Made by a program: the position numbers and the translations under genes. Below are positions 16,678-25,366 of a stretch of DNA of 64,000 nucleotides, in pieces. The notes under the pieces were generated by a model, which had not been told where the DNA came from, made no database searches, and saw nothing but the letters and a program-made list of their open reading frames with translations. Numbering within the stretch: position 1 is the first letter of the stretch; every line of letters begins with the position of its first letter. Source of the DNA: Desulfovibrio subterraneus. GTDB lineage: Bacteria; Desulfobacterota; Desulfovibrionia; Desulfovibrionales; Desulfovibrionaceae. Location of the stretch: positions 1,568,605 through 1,632,604 of the forward strand of contig NZ_BLVO01000013.1 of NCBI RefSeq assembly GCF_013340285.1. The letters are read 5' to 3'.

Positions 16678-17187
16678 CTACCACCTTTCCCAGTGTATTT
16701 TGGATTCATCAAACCTGTCGTGTGCGCCCGTTTTCTGGTCCGGGATTCCCACAGGAACAAGGGCCAGCGGCACAATGTGCTCCGGCAGACCGGCCAGAGC
16801 ACGGAAGCTGTCCACACGGGCCGCATCGGGCCAAAGCCCGCACCAGACAGCCCCCAGCCCCTTGTCGTGCAGGGCAAGCAGCATGTTCTGAACGGCAGCG
16901 GCGCAATCAAGCATCCAGTTGCCCGGATACTTTTCCGCCGAGGTATCGCCACACACCATGATGGCGCAGGAAGCTGACGGCACCATGCCAGCGTAAGGAT
17001 GAATGGAGGGAATACGGTCAAGCGTTTCCCGGCTCTCAATGACCACGAAGCGCCAAGGCTGCTGGTTGCCTGCGCTGGGGGCAGCCATGGCTGCTTTCAG
17101 CACCTCGATGATGGTTTCCCGCTCCACCTTGTCCGCTGCATACTTGCGTATGGATCGACGGGTATGAATGGCCTGTAATGTTTCCAT
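16678..17187 (-). CDS. Nitroreductase family protein
   Basis: A 169-residue FMN-dependent nitroreductase. The FMN phosphate-binding TRRSIRKYAADKVERETI near the N-terminus, AAPSAGNQQPWRFVVIES, and GLGAVWCGLWPD are diagnostic. ATG 17187 is used with GGAGGAACC just upstream. Two such subunits usually form the active dimer, reducing quinones or nitroaromatics with NAD(P)H. It lies between the flavin reductase and tautomerase genes, in the same direction. Confidence 0.88.
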   Translation of the reverse strand: METLQAIHTRRSIRKYAADKVERETIIEVLKAAMAAPSAGNQQPWRFVVIESRETLDRIPSIHPYAGMVPSASCAIMVCGDTSAEKYPGNWMLDCAAAVQNMLLALHDKGLGAVWCGLWPDAARVDSFRALAGLPEHIVPLALVPVGIPDQKTGAHDRFDESKIHWERW

Positions 17188-17247
17188 GGTTCCTCCGCAG
17201 ATTGTATGAAAAATGCCGTTTACGGGCATTCCGGCCCGCTCTCAAGC

Positions 17248-17829
17248 TCAGGAAGCCAGACGCCGCCCGAAACTGCGCGCCTTTTCCGCTGCCGCAAGAT
17301 CATTCACCAGTTCACCGGCCGGAACAACCGTATCAGGGAACAGGCAGGAATCAAAAGAGCAGCCTACCATCTGGGCAGGATTCCGCCACTGGCTTTCAAG
17401 CAGTTCCAGATTGTCCTCCATGGGGCCGCCCGCCGTGGCGATAAGCGCCAGCTTCTTGCCGCTCAAGACGGAAAGAACGCCGTCGTCCTCACCGAATTTG
17501 CTCAGGCAGTACATTCTGTCGATAAAAATCTTCAGCTGCGCCGTAAAGCTCCACCAGTACAGCGGAGTGGACAGCACAATAACATCATATTCAGGCAGAA
17601 TGGCTACGGTATCCGCCAGCTGATCCCCCAGCACACAGGCAAAGGCATCCGACTGCTGACACTTCTGGCAGCCGAGGCAGCCGGCCACCTTGAATTTCAG
17701 CGTGGTGGCATCAATCTCTGCAACATCAGCCCCCTGCTGCCGGGCCGCTTCCATAGCCAATGCCGTTACAGCACGGGTATTCCCGTTCTTGCGGGGACTA
17801 CCGTGCACAAACACAATTCGTTTTGCCAT
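17248..17829 (-). CDS. Flavodoxin-fold FMN reductase / iron-sulfur flavoprotein
   Basis: A 193-residue flavoprotein. HGSPRKNGNT near the N-terminus binds the FMN phosphate; STPLYWWSFTAQLKIFIDR is the family's second block. A cysteine cluster CLGCQKC followed by Cys seven residues later resembles the compact cluster motif of iron-sulfur flavoproteins (Isf), so a 4Fe-4S centre is possible. ATG 17829 with AGGATAC is used; the longer open frame upstream is not conserved-looking. It is the first gene of the block divergent from the HxlR regulator, 243 bases away. Confidence 0.82.
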   Translation of the reverse strand: MAKRIVFVHGSPRKNGNTRAVTALAMEAARQQGADVAEIDATTLKFKVAGCLGCQKCQQSDAFACVLGDQLADTVAILPEYDVIVLSTPLYWWSFTAQLKIFIDRMYCLSKFGEDDGVLSVLSGKKLALIATAGGPMEDNLELLESQWRNPAQMVGCSFDSCLFPDTVVPAGELVNDLAAAEKARSFGRRLAS

Positions 17830-18072
17830 AGTATCCTCATTACCATGCTTGAATAATCGAACCGGTACCGCCAATATAAAAACGGGCAGCCCTTTCACGC
17901 GATCCATACACCACACAACAGATAATTCATCAAGTACGCACAAGATTGTTCCCCAGTATGCCAAAGGGAACCATACCCCCTTGAAAGATACTATTGAGTG
18001 ATGTAGGGATAAGCCACGCGGCAACGATGTCCGTATATATGAAGCCCTCACGGGCAAACGGGAGAAAGAATT

Positions 18073-18489
18073 ATGGGATGCCAACTCAGACGCTGTTCCG
18101 GCAAGGAATACTACTGCGCCATGGAACTTACGCTGCAGCTTATAGGTGGCAAATGGAAGCCGCTCATCATGTACCGGCTCGGTCAGGATGGGACGCAGCG
18201 CTTCAGCGAGCTGAAACGCTCCATGCCCAGCATTACCCAGAAAATGCTCACACAGCAGCTGCGGGAACTGGAAAACGACGGCATTGTCCACCGCGACGTA
18301 TATGCCGAAGTTCCTCCCAAGGTGGAATATTCACTCACGGAAATCGGCACCTCGGTTCTTCCCCTGCTCAAGCGCCTGTGCCAGTGGGGAGAGGAATATG
18401 AAAAACTGCGGGGCGTGGAAGCCGTGTGCACCGGGCTGGATGAGGATGACGATGCCACCAGCCTCTCAGCCGCAGCCGGAAGCCGATAA
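18073..18489 (+). CDS. HxlR-family transcriptional regulator
   Basis: A 138-residue winged-helix protein with the HxlR core: LIGGKWKPLIMYRLG, RFSELKRSMPSITQKMLTQQLRELE, and the wing VPPKVEYSLTEIG. Three cysteines lie near the N-terminus (Cys3, Cys8, Cys15). In YodB and related quinone sensors an N-terminal Cys is the redox switch, so a redox role is plausible. It is divergent from the flavin reductase/nitroreductase/tautomerase genes, the usual arrangement for a local repressor. GGGAGAAAGAATT precedes the ATG. The C-terminal 20 residues are acidic and poorly conserved. Confidence 0.88.
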   Translation: MGCQLRRCSGKEYYCAMELTLQLIGGKWKPLIMYRLGQDGTQRFSELKRSMPSITQKMLTQQLRELENDGIVHRDVYAEVPPKVEYSLTEIGTSVLPLLKRLCQWGEEYEKLRGVEAVCTGLDEDDDATSLSAAAGSR

Positions 18490-18620
18490 ACGGGAAAGAT
18501 TCATGATGCCCCAGGTGTCACCTCTGTCCGGTGCAGAAGGATACCCCTGAGAGCATTATTGCGCACGTCCCCTTTCCTGCCTTGCGGATCCCTCCAGAGC
18601 AGAAATTTTGAATTGTCATA

Positions 18621-18666
18621 AAAACAGGGAGTTGCAAACCGTCCATACGGCTCGCAACTCCCTTTT
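18621..18666. terminator. Bidirectional terminator
   Basis: GGGAGTTGC (18627-18635) pairs perfectly with GCAACTCCC (18654-18662); TTTT follows on the + strand and TGTTTTTATG on the - strand. It sits between the convergent HxlR and EamA genes. Confidence 0.75.
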
Positions 18667-18691
18667 GCATTGCAGGATTATTGGATGACAA

Positions 18692-19585
18692 TCAGCGCAG
18701 GAACAACAAAGCCGTTCCAGTGAAAGAAATAAACGCGCCCGTCAGCAGCCGTGACGAAGGCCGCTTTTTTTCGTAGAGGGCTAGCAGGGCAATAACGACA
18801 AGCGGTTCCAGACCGATAAGCGTGGCGGCAATGCCTGCCTTGGTGTGCTTTACGGCAAGCAGGGAAAGCCAGACCCCCACAGTGGGACCGATAAAACCGG
18901 CAAGCACCGTCATGCGCATGGCCCGAGGATGCTCACGCATGGTTTTGATGGCGCGCCCTGCCCTGCCTATCATGGCAACAAAAATCCACAGGGCAAAAAC
19001 GGCGCTGCCCGTGCGCACCGCAGCACTCACAAGCACATCGCCGCCCTGCGCAAGCGCCATTCTGGCAAGCAGAGTGCTCACGCTCTGCGCGCCCACCGAG
19101 AGCAGCACAAGGCCAATGCCTTCCAGCCATCTGCGGGGTGTAAGACCGGGTATGCTGCCATCATGCTTCTCAAGCAGCACCCATACAACCCCCACAAGCG
19201 TGAGCGTTATACCCACGATCCCCATGGGCGAAATAGATTCATCCAGAAAGAAATAGGCCAGAACGGCTATTACGGCAGGGGAAAGCTCCCACATGAGCAC
19301 GGAAAGGCGGGCCCCGATGCGCACGGCGCTGGCGTAGAACACCACATCGCCAAAGGCGAGGCCGATCACACCGGACCCGATGAGCCACAAAACCTGATCG
19401 TGCGACAGGTTCCATTGCGACTGAAACAGTACAATGCCTGCAAGAAAAAAGCTGAGGGAAAGGGGGAGCCGGAAAAGATTCAGGGACAAAGAGCCGATCA
19501 AACGAGCGGCAGCCGTATGCATGCAGGCCGATATTCCCCACAGCGCTGCTGTGGCAAGGGCGGCCGCTTCGCCAAGAAAAAGCAT
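18692..19585 (-). CDS. EamA/DMT-family transporter
   Basis: A 297-residue inner-membrane protein with about ten hydrophobic segments and two EamA repeats (GVIGLAFGDVVFYASAVRIG in the first; GFIGPTVGVWLSLLAVKHTK in the second). The short cytoplasmic tail follows LLFLR. Substrates of this superfamily vary (amino acids, metabolites) and cannot be told here. ATG 19585 is used. It is one of three EamA-type genes in the window and not specially similar to the others. Confidence 0.85.
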   Translation of the reverse strand: MLFLGEAAALATAALWGISACMHTAAARLIGSLSLNLFRLPLSLSFFLAGIVLFQSQWNLSHDQVLWLIGSGVIGLAFGDVVFYASAVRIGARLSVLMWELSPAVIAVLAYFFLDESISPMGIVGITLTLVGVVWVLLEKHDGSIPGLTPRRWLEGIGLVLLSVGAQSVSTLLARMALAQGGDVLVSAAVRTGSAVFALWIFVAMIGRAGRAIKTMREHPRAMRMTVLAGFIGPTVGVWLSLLAVKHTKAGIAATLIGLEPLVVIALLALYEKKRPSSRLLTGAFISFTGTALLFLR

Positions 19586-19788
19586 CTCACACCATCCGGA
19601 TAAGAAAACATGCTGTTATCCGGCGGGATTACGCCCATTCCACCATACGGTCAATCAAGATTTTCAGCAACAATTACAGATAATTACAGACAGGAAAAAC
19701 GGATATTATCTATTTTCATCACCAAAGGCGTATGCAGGCGGCTGCATCGGTCATTTTCTGCCATACACGGGACTATCATCCGGCCTGA

Positions 19789-20631
19789 TCATCCGAACAG
19801 TTCACCTTGTAAAACGCCCCAGCATAACAGAGGAAAATCCGTAAACAACCCTGTAACACCCCACGAGGCAAGTTCCGCCATTTCTGCAGCGTCGTTCACG
19901 GTGTACACGTTCACGCCGAACCCTGCATCGCGCAGCCGGTCCACCACCTCTTCGGTCACATTTTTCCGCCACGGATGGTACGCCTGCGCCTTCAGCGAAC
20001 GGACAAGGGCAACAGGGTCCGCAACAGGCTCATCATAGACCAGCACGCCAAGCGGAATCTCCGGCAGCATGATTCCGGCCTGCTCCAGATATCTGTACTG
20101 GAATGAGGAAAGCAACACACTTTCCACCATGTCCGTATCGCGTATGCAGTCCAGCGTGGCCTCGGCAATGACGTTATGGCCAATGAGGTGGGCGTGGTCC
20201 TTTATCTCCACATTCACGCACCAGCCCGCATCGCGGGTAAACTCAAGCGCCTCACGCAGGGTGGGAATCCTGAGTTCCTTGTAGGACGCAATGTCATCGT
20301 CATCCACGGCACCGGCCGCAATCTGCCCGAAGGGATCGGTCTGCACATACCACGATCCGGCGTCCAGCGTTTTAAGTTCATCGTAGGTAAAGTCGCATAC
20401 CCGCCACGGAGCACGCCCCGCAAAGGCAGGCAGCTGCGCCGCATTGGTGGTTCTTTCCAGCGTATCATCGTGTATGACCACAAGTACGCCGTCCTTTGTC
20501 ATGCTGACATCAAGCTCCCACATGTGCGCGCCATAGGCGAGCCCCATGCCTGCGGCAAGCAGGGTGTTTTCCGGACACACTCCCTGTGCCCCCCTGTGGG
20601 CGATATTCATCGTGCTAACGTTTGGCAGCAT
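19789..20631 (-). CDS. Glycerophosphodiester phosphodiesterase (UgpQ-like)
   Basis: A 280-residue TIM-barrel enzyme that releases glycerol-3-phosphate from glycerophosphodiesters. NIAHRGAQGVCPENT carries the first catalytic His and the metal-binding Glu, WELDVSMTKDGVLVVIHDD the Glu-Asp pair and second His, and VNVEIKDH a further metal ligand. There is no signal peptide, so it is cytoplasmic, like UgpQ. AAGGAG lies before ATG 20631. Confidence 0.9.
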   Translation of the reverse strand: MLPNVSTMNIAHRGAQGVCPENTLLAAGMGLAYGAHMWELDVSMTKDGVLVVIHDDTLERTTNAAQLPAFAGRAPWRVCDFTYDELKTLDAGSWYVQTDPFGQIAAGAVDDDDIASYKELRIPTLREALEFTRDAGWCVNVEIKDHAHLIGHNVIAEATLDCIRDTDMVESVLLSSFQYRYLEQAGIMLPEIPLGVLVYDEPVADPVALVRSLKAQAYHPWRKNVTEEVVDRLRDAGFGVNVYTVNDAAEMAELASWGVTGLFTDFPLLCWGVLQGELFG

Positions 20632-20701
20632 GGGTTCTCCTTCATGAATGGCTGTCGTAACACTGCGGGCACTCTACACCGGCGGCCAGTACTCCGCCAC
20701 A

Positions 20702-20732
20702 GAAAACCCCGCCCGCAATACTGCGGACGGGG
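20702..20732 (-). terminator. Terminator of the RTX protein gene
   Basis: CCCCGCCCGCA (20707-20717) and TGCGGACGGGG (20722-20732) form an 11-bp stem with one mismatch; GTTTTC follows on the - strand. It lies 24 bases after the stop of the RTX gene. Confidence 0.75.
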
Positions 20733-20755
20733 CCAGGTGCCTGCAGGGCGGGACA

Positions 20756-23700
20756 TCAAACGATGGCGTTCGGGTCTGTGAACGGCGTGTCCGTCAGATA
20801 TATATCTGAGGCGGCCATGGCACCGGCACTGCCTGCCGTGGTCTGCGTAACCGTAGCAATGAGCACTTCATCGCCGGTGTGGCCCGTATCATTGTCGAAA
20901 TACAGGTTGCCGTAAGCGGCATTACTGTCTGTCACTTCGTATACGAATCCGGCAGTACCACCTGCAAAGGTGCCGCCAGCCTCGGTGAAGCTCTGGCCAT
21001 AGTGGTCTGCCTTGACCCAGTAGACAAAGTTGCCCGCTGAAAGCGCGGCATTATGCGCCAGCGAGCCGAACTGAGAACTCAGGAAGCTGAAAGTGTCGTC
21101 CGAATTGTTGAAGTCGTTTACCACATCTCCGGCATCCAGCTGTGATGAGTAATAGAATACATCATCCCCGTTACCGCCGGTAAGGGAGTCTCCGCCTGTT
21201 CCCCCCCAGAGGGTGTCGTTTCCGTCATCACCGAACAGCTGATCCGTGCCGGAATTGCCGAGCAGCAGATCGTCCCAGTAGCCCCCATGAATCTCGTCAT
21301 TTCCGGAGCCGCCGGAAATACTATCGTGGCCATACGCCACACCGTTTTGATCTTCATCGCCGAACAGCACGTCATTGCCCGCCCCGCCGGAGATAAGGTC
21401 ATTGCCCATGCCGCCGATGATGTAATCGGATCCCTCGTCGCCGGAAAGAGAGTCGTCTCCGCCCCCACCTTCTATGCTGTCATTACCGGCAAGGCCTGAA
21501 ATCTTGTTGTCGAACCCGTTTCCGTACAGGGTATCGCCGTTGCCGAGCGAATCGGAGGCCGCAGAACCGATGATGTTATCCACAAGGTGCAACGAATCCG
21601 TGCCGTCGCCTCCCACGTCGGAGGTGGCAACGCCCTCACGCAGATCCACTGTTACCGGCGTGGCGGAGAGCTTGTAGCTCACCGTATTCTGTTCCGCCTC
21701 ACTGAGCAGATTCTCATAAATCACGGCCGAATCAGTGCCGCCTGTATAGTGGATGACCACATCGTCCGCTTTTCCGTCGCCATCAAAGTCACCCACCATG
21801 ACATCGTCGATGGTGTTGTCGGTCGACAGCAGCGCAGTTTTCTCGAACCACTGCCCGTCATTTACGTTGTGATAGATATACAGATCGTTGGCCGTGGCCA
21901 CGAGCAGATCAAGGTCGCTGTTCCCGATGAAGTCGCCCACGGCCAGAGCCGCGATGGCAACGCCCGGGGTCTGTAGCGAGACCGAGCTTTCCGAATAGGA
22001 ACCACCGTTATTCATGTACAGGCGCAGGGTATCATCGTCGGAGAAGAACAGGTCAAGGTCGCCATCTCCGTCCACATCGCCCAAGGCCATTCTCTGCTGC
22101 GAACCGGTCACATTGGCTTCGACAACCGAATAGCCCCAGTTTGAACCGTCATAATGGAAACACTTGAGGTGCGAGCCGTACTGGGTGAACACCTCGCGAT
22201 AGTTGCCGTCTGCGCTGTTGACCTCTGCAACTGCAAGAATATCGCTGCCACCGAGTGCTCCCTGAATAGTCTGCGGTGTGCCTGCCCCGTTCGTATACCA
22301 GACCAGCTCACCGCCATTGCCCGAACCGCGCACAACGAGATCGTCAACCTGACCGTCGCCGTCCAGATCGGTGACCAACATCTTGTCCACGCTTCCGCTC
22401 AGGGAATCGAGGGTGTTGACGGTATCCTGCGCAAAGGTGCCGTTCCCCAGATTTTCATACCGGAGAATCTGCCCGCCTTCCATGCCGAGAAAGATGTCAT
22501 TGTCCCCGTCATTATCGGAATCCCCAACGGCAAGCGCCGAGGTTGGATAATCGTTCGAGATGGTGTCTATGACATGTTCGGTGAGGGATATGGCGTGCGT
22601 GAGGGGATTCAGGGAAGTCTCGTACCAGGTAAGAGTGCTGTTGCCCCCTGAGTCCTGTGCGAGCAAGACCACTTCATAATCGCTGTCTGTGTCGATTCGG
22701 GCGAACGCGCCGTCTTCCAGCGAATCACCATCGTGCGTCACGGTTGCCATGACCTTCAGGCGATCTTCCTGTCCCTGTTCCGAGCCATAAATGGTGTCGT
22801 CACCCTTGCCGCCGACAAGCGTATCTGCCCCGCGGTTGCCCACAAGCGTATCGTCGCCGCCCAAGCCCGAAATGCTGTCACTGCCACTGGTGCCTTTCAG
22901 CAGATCCGGTCCGGATGTACCTGTGATTATGTTCACGCCGCTCACGGGTGGTGTGACGGTCTGCTCTGCAGGCGTGGTGTTTGTTTCAGTCTCAAGGGTA
23001 TTCTGCGTGTCGGTTCCTTCGCCCGGAAGCCCGTGAGAACTGGAAATCAGAGCTGCTATCAGCCTTTCGAGAAGCTCGGCGGGATCAGTGGCCTCGGTGA
23101 TATCGCCCCGCCCGAGAGCTCCCTGCGTCAGAAAATCGAGCGTGCCATCCGGCAGTCCAAGCAGAGCGGCGAGCGCGTCACCGCCGATAAGACTGAGCGC
23201 GGCGGTATCTGCAGGCCCCTGCCCGTCCGCTCCTTGCCCGTCCGGTCCCGCTCCGTCTGGTCCCGGTCCATCTGGTCCCGCTCCGTCTGGTCCCGGCCCA
23301 TCTGGTTCCGGTCCAGCCCCACCTTCACCGCTTACGCCCTGCTTATCGCCGCCAGCGTCCCCATTGCCCGCCCCGCCAGCCGGAGGCTCGCCCCGTGAGG
23401 TAAGCGGAGCACTGGCCCGAATGGCATCGAAGACACTCCGGGGGACGGTAATAACCGCTCCCATGGGGATATTCGGATTAAAAGGCACGCCGCCGCTGGT
23501 GAAAGTTATTAGCTGCTGGTTGCCGAACTGGTCCTGCAGGATGATGGAACGGCCGCCCGAAAGCGATTCCGCAGCGTGCAGCTCGGTTCCGTCCGGAAGA
23601 ATGCGGGAAACGGTGGTTGTACCGCGTATGCCGATGGTGGCAAGGGGGGATTCGAGACGTACACCATCCGGATTGTCTTCGGCAATCTGGCCGGTGGCCA

Positions 23701-23971
23701 TGCGGTAGGTACCCTGTGCCATCTTGAAAAGAAAGCTGCTCTGCGCCGGAGCATTGGGATTGTAAACGTAGGAATCGAGGGTCAGTTCACTGTTGGGACC
23801 CTGCGAAAGAACGGTTTCATCATCAAACCGGATTTCGACCGAGGCACCGTCGCCCGTCCTGATGGCTTCGCCTTCAAACACGCCGCTTCCGGCAGAAAGC
23901 ACGCGTTCCGCGCCATCGAGAACGGCAACAACCTTGCCCGCTGAGGATACGACACTTCCGATCTCTGCCAT
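20756..23971 (-). CDS. FecR / FG-GAP / RTX calcium-binding secreted protein
   Basis: A 1071-residue acidic protein without a signal peptide. Residues 1-150 form a FecR-type domain (GEAIRTGDGASVEIRFDDET, ESPLATIGIRGTTT). A low-complexity Gly-Pro-Asp linker follows (about 195-260, repeats of PDGPG/PDGAG). A first small RTX block (GGDDTLVGNRGADTLVGG) leads to at least four FG-GAP/VCBS calcium loops (DSDNDGDND, DLDGDGQVDD, DVDGDGDLD, DFDGDGKADD), then a long RTX nonapeptide array (GGGGDDSLSGDEGSDYIIGG) and a C-terminal region ending NAIV as expected for type I secretion. Probably a surface or extracellular adhesin-like protein. ATG 23971 has GGAGGG upstream. The MFP/ABC pair at 31928-35301 is a likely exporter. 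Confidence 0.85.
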   Translation of the reverse strand: MAEIGSVVSSAGKVVAVLDGAERVLSAGSGVFEGEAIRTGDGASVEIRFDDETVLSQGPNSELTLDSYVYNPNAPAQSSFLFKMAQGTYRMATGQIAEDNPDGVRLESPLATIGIRGTTTVSRILPDGTELHAAESLSGGRSIILQDQFGNQQLITFTSGGVPFNPNIPMGAVITVPRSVFDAIRASAPLTSRGEPPAGGAGNGDAGGDKQGVSGEGGAGPEPDGPGPDGAGPDGPGPDGAGPDGQGADGQGPADTAALSLIGGDALAALLGLPDGTLDFLTQGALGRGDITEATDPAELLERLIAALISSSHGLPGEGTDTQNTLETETNTTPAEQTVTPPVSGVNIITGTSGPDLLKGTSGSDSISGLGGDDTLVGNRGADTLVGGKGDDTIYGSEQGQEDRLKVMATVTHDGDSLEDGAFARIDTDSDYEVVLLAQDSGGNSTLTWYETSLNPLTHAISLTEHVIDTISNDYPTSALAVGDSDNDGDNDIFLGMEGGQILRYENLGNGTFAQDTVNTLDSLSGSVDKMLVTDLDGDGQVDDLVVRGSGNGGELVWYTNGAGTPQTIQGALGGSDILAVAEVNSADGNYREVFTQYGSHLKCFHYDGSNWGYSVVEANVTGSQQRMALGDVDGDGDLDLFFSDDDTLRLYMNNGGSYSESSVSLQTPGVAIAALAVGDFIGNSDLDLLVATANDLYIYHNVNDGQWFEKTALLSTDNTIDDVMVGDFDGDGKADDVVIHYTGGTDSAVIYENLLSEAEQNTVSYKLSATPVTVDLREGVATSDVGGDGTDSLHLVDNIIGSAASDSLGNGDTLYGNGFDNKISGLAGNDSIEGGGGDDSLSGDEGSDYIIGGMGNDLISGGAGNDVLFGDEDQNGVAYGHDSISGGSGNDEIHGGYWDDLLLGNSGTDQLFGDDGNDTLWGGTGGDSLTGGNGDDVFYYSSQLDAGDVVNDFNNSDDTFSFLSSQFGSLAHNAALSAGNFVYWVKADHYGQSFTEAGGTFAGGTAGFVYEVTDSNAAYGNLYFDNDTGHTGDEVLIATVTQTTAGSAGAMAASDIYLTDTPFTDPNAIV
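23205..23310. repeat. Tandem repeat coding the Gly-Pro-Asp linker
   Basis: On the + strand about eight copies of a 15-bp-like unit around GGTCCCGGTCCATCT / GGTCCCGCTCCGTCT. They code the PDGPG/PDGAG linker of the secreted protein and are a probable site of length variation by slippage. Confidence 0.7.
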
Positions 23972-24362
23972 GACGAATCCCTCCCCCGACAAACAGACAA
24001 TCAAAGACTACCCGCACCACAAAAGTACAGCAATACACCTTTGAGAACTTATAACACCTCTCCTTTCAAAAAGTCAGCACTTCATCCGAAGAAAGAGCAA
24101 CCTTACAAAATTTATGTTCTGTTTTTCCTCAACGAATAACAATCTGCAAAAAAATACCCCCGTCCCGCTCTCCTGTGAAGAAGCGGGACGGGGTATGAAA
24201 ACCCTGTATATGCCGGAAGATCTATGCGGATGGAAAAATGGACAGACGGGCCGAACAGACAGGCCGAGCGGGAGGCCGGACGGTCACTCCTGACACATCC
24301 TGCAAAATCAAAAGGCTGCCCCGGGTTCCGGCAGAAGCAGGCAATGCCAGCAGGAAACACCT
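23972..24362. other. Intergenic region upstream of the RTX gene
   Basis: A 391-base gap. The half next to the RTX gene is AT-rich and should hold its promoter, which I cannot place exactly. A strong hairpin at 24151-24195 ends rarD transcription. The remainder, 24197-24362, shows nothing clear. Confidence 0.5.
24148..24195 (-). terminator. Terminator downstream of rarD
   Basis: Arms TACCCCCGTCCCGCT (24155-24169) and AGCGGGACGGGGTA (24182-24195) form a long stem with a single bulge; on the - strand a run of seven T follows. It lies 168 bases after the rarD stop. Confidence 0.75.
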
Positions 24363-25265
24363 CTACTTCCGCTTCAGAAATCTGTTCCTGAAGATGCCTT
24401 CGCCCGAATACAGCAGAAGGGCCGACCATATACAGCCGAAGGTGATCAGATGGTCAACGGTGAACTCTTCCTTGAACACGTACACCCCGAGCAAAAAGGC
24501 AATGCTGGGTGCCACATATTGCAGCAGCCCCAATGTGACCAGCCTGATGCGGCGTGCGCCATAAGCAAAACCGACAAGGGGAAGCGATGTCGCCACACCG
24601 GCACCGGCCAGCAGAAGGTCGATCGTCACTCCCATGGTGCCGAAAGCCCCTGTACCCTGCACATGCAGATACACCAGATAGCCCGTAACAAGCGGGGTGA
24701 GCACCAGTGTTTCAAACATGAGGCCGGGAATGGATTCCACAGAGGCGATTTTGCGGAGCAGACCGTAGAAGCTGAACGAAAAGGCGAGGCTGAGCGCGAC
24801 CCACGGCAGCCGCCCGAACTGCACAAGCTGGTAGACAACGCCGCCGGCGGCAAGCGCTATGGCCACAAGCTGTACGGGACGCAGGCGGTCGCGGAAAAGC
24901 AGAAAGCCGAGCATGATGTTCACAAGCGGGTTGATATAGTAACCAAGGCTTGTTTCCAGCACATGCCCGCTGTTCACCGCCCAGATATACAGCCACCAGT
25001 TGATGCCTATAAGCACACTGCTGCAGGTCATTGTGAGCAGGGTTTTACGCGAGTGCAGGGCTTCTTTCAGTTCCTTCCATCTTCCGGTGAAAGTCACAAT
25101 GCCGCCCACAAACACGGCAGACCACATAATACGGTGGCAGAGAATCTCGGTTGCGGGTACCCCGCCGAGCATTTTCCAGTACAGGGGCAGCAATCCCCAC
25201 ATGACAAAGGCCACACAGGCGGCAGCCATTCCCGAAGAGGCTGCAGAGGCAGAATCCGTTTTCAT
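24363..25265 (-). CDS. rarD: RarD-type EamA transporter
   Basis: A 300-residue membrane protein with about ten segments. It matches the RarD subgroup (chloramphenicol-sensitive protein): FVMWGLLPLYWKMLG, EILCHRIMWS, IGINWWLYIWAVN, SLGYYINPLVN, LLQYVAPSIAFLLGV and FGCIWSALLLYS. The natural substrate of RarD is not settled. ATG 25265 has CAGGAG ten bases upstream; a GTG at 25271 is also in frame but only four bases from that site. Confidence 0.88.
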   Translation of the reverse strand: MKTDSASAASSGMAAACVAFVMWGLLPLYWKMLGGVPATEILCHRIMWSAVFVGGIVTFTGRWKELKEALHSRKTLLTMTCSSVLIGINWWLYIWAVNSGHVLETSLGYYINPLVNIMLGFLLFRDRLRPVQLVAIALAAGGVVYQLVQFGRLPWVALSLAFSFSFYGLLRKIASVESIPGLMFETLVLTPLVTGYLVYLHVQGTGAFGTMGVTIDLLLAGAGVATSLPLVGFAYGARRIRLVTLGLLQYVAPSIAFLLGVYVFKEEFTVDHLITFGCIWSALLLYSGEGIFRNRFLKRK

Positions 25266-25311
25266 GTACACAACACTCCTGAACGTGCCTTCGGAATAAT
25301 GCCGGAGGCCA

Positions 25312-25349
25312 AAATAAAAAACGCCGGAAGCCTTGCGGATTCCGGCGTT
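25312..25349 (-). terminator. Terminator of the SLOG-like gene
   Basis: ACGCCGGAA (25321-25329) pairs with TTCCGGCGT (25340-25348); the - strand continues TTTTTTATTTT. It starts 18 bases after the stop at 25367. Confidence 0.85.
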
Positions 25350-25366
25350 GCAGTCACGTACAGACG

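Noticed and set aside
23205..23310. Tandem repeats considered as a separate repeat element
   Set aside because: They stay in frame and code the linker of the RTX protein.
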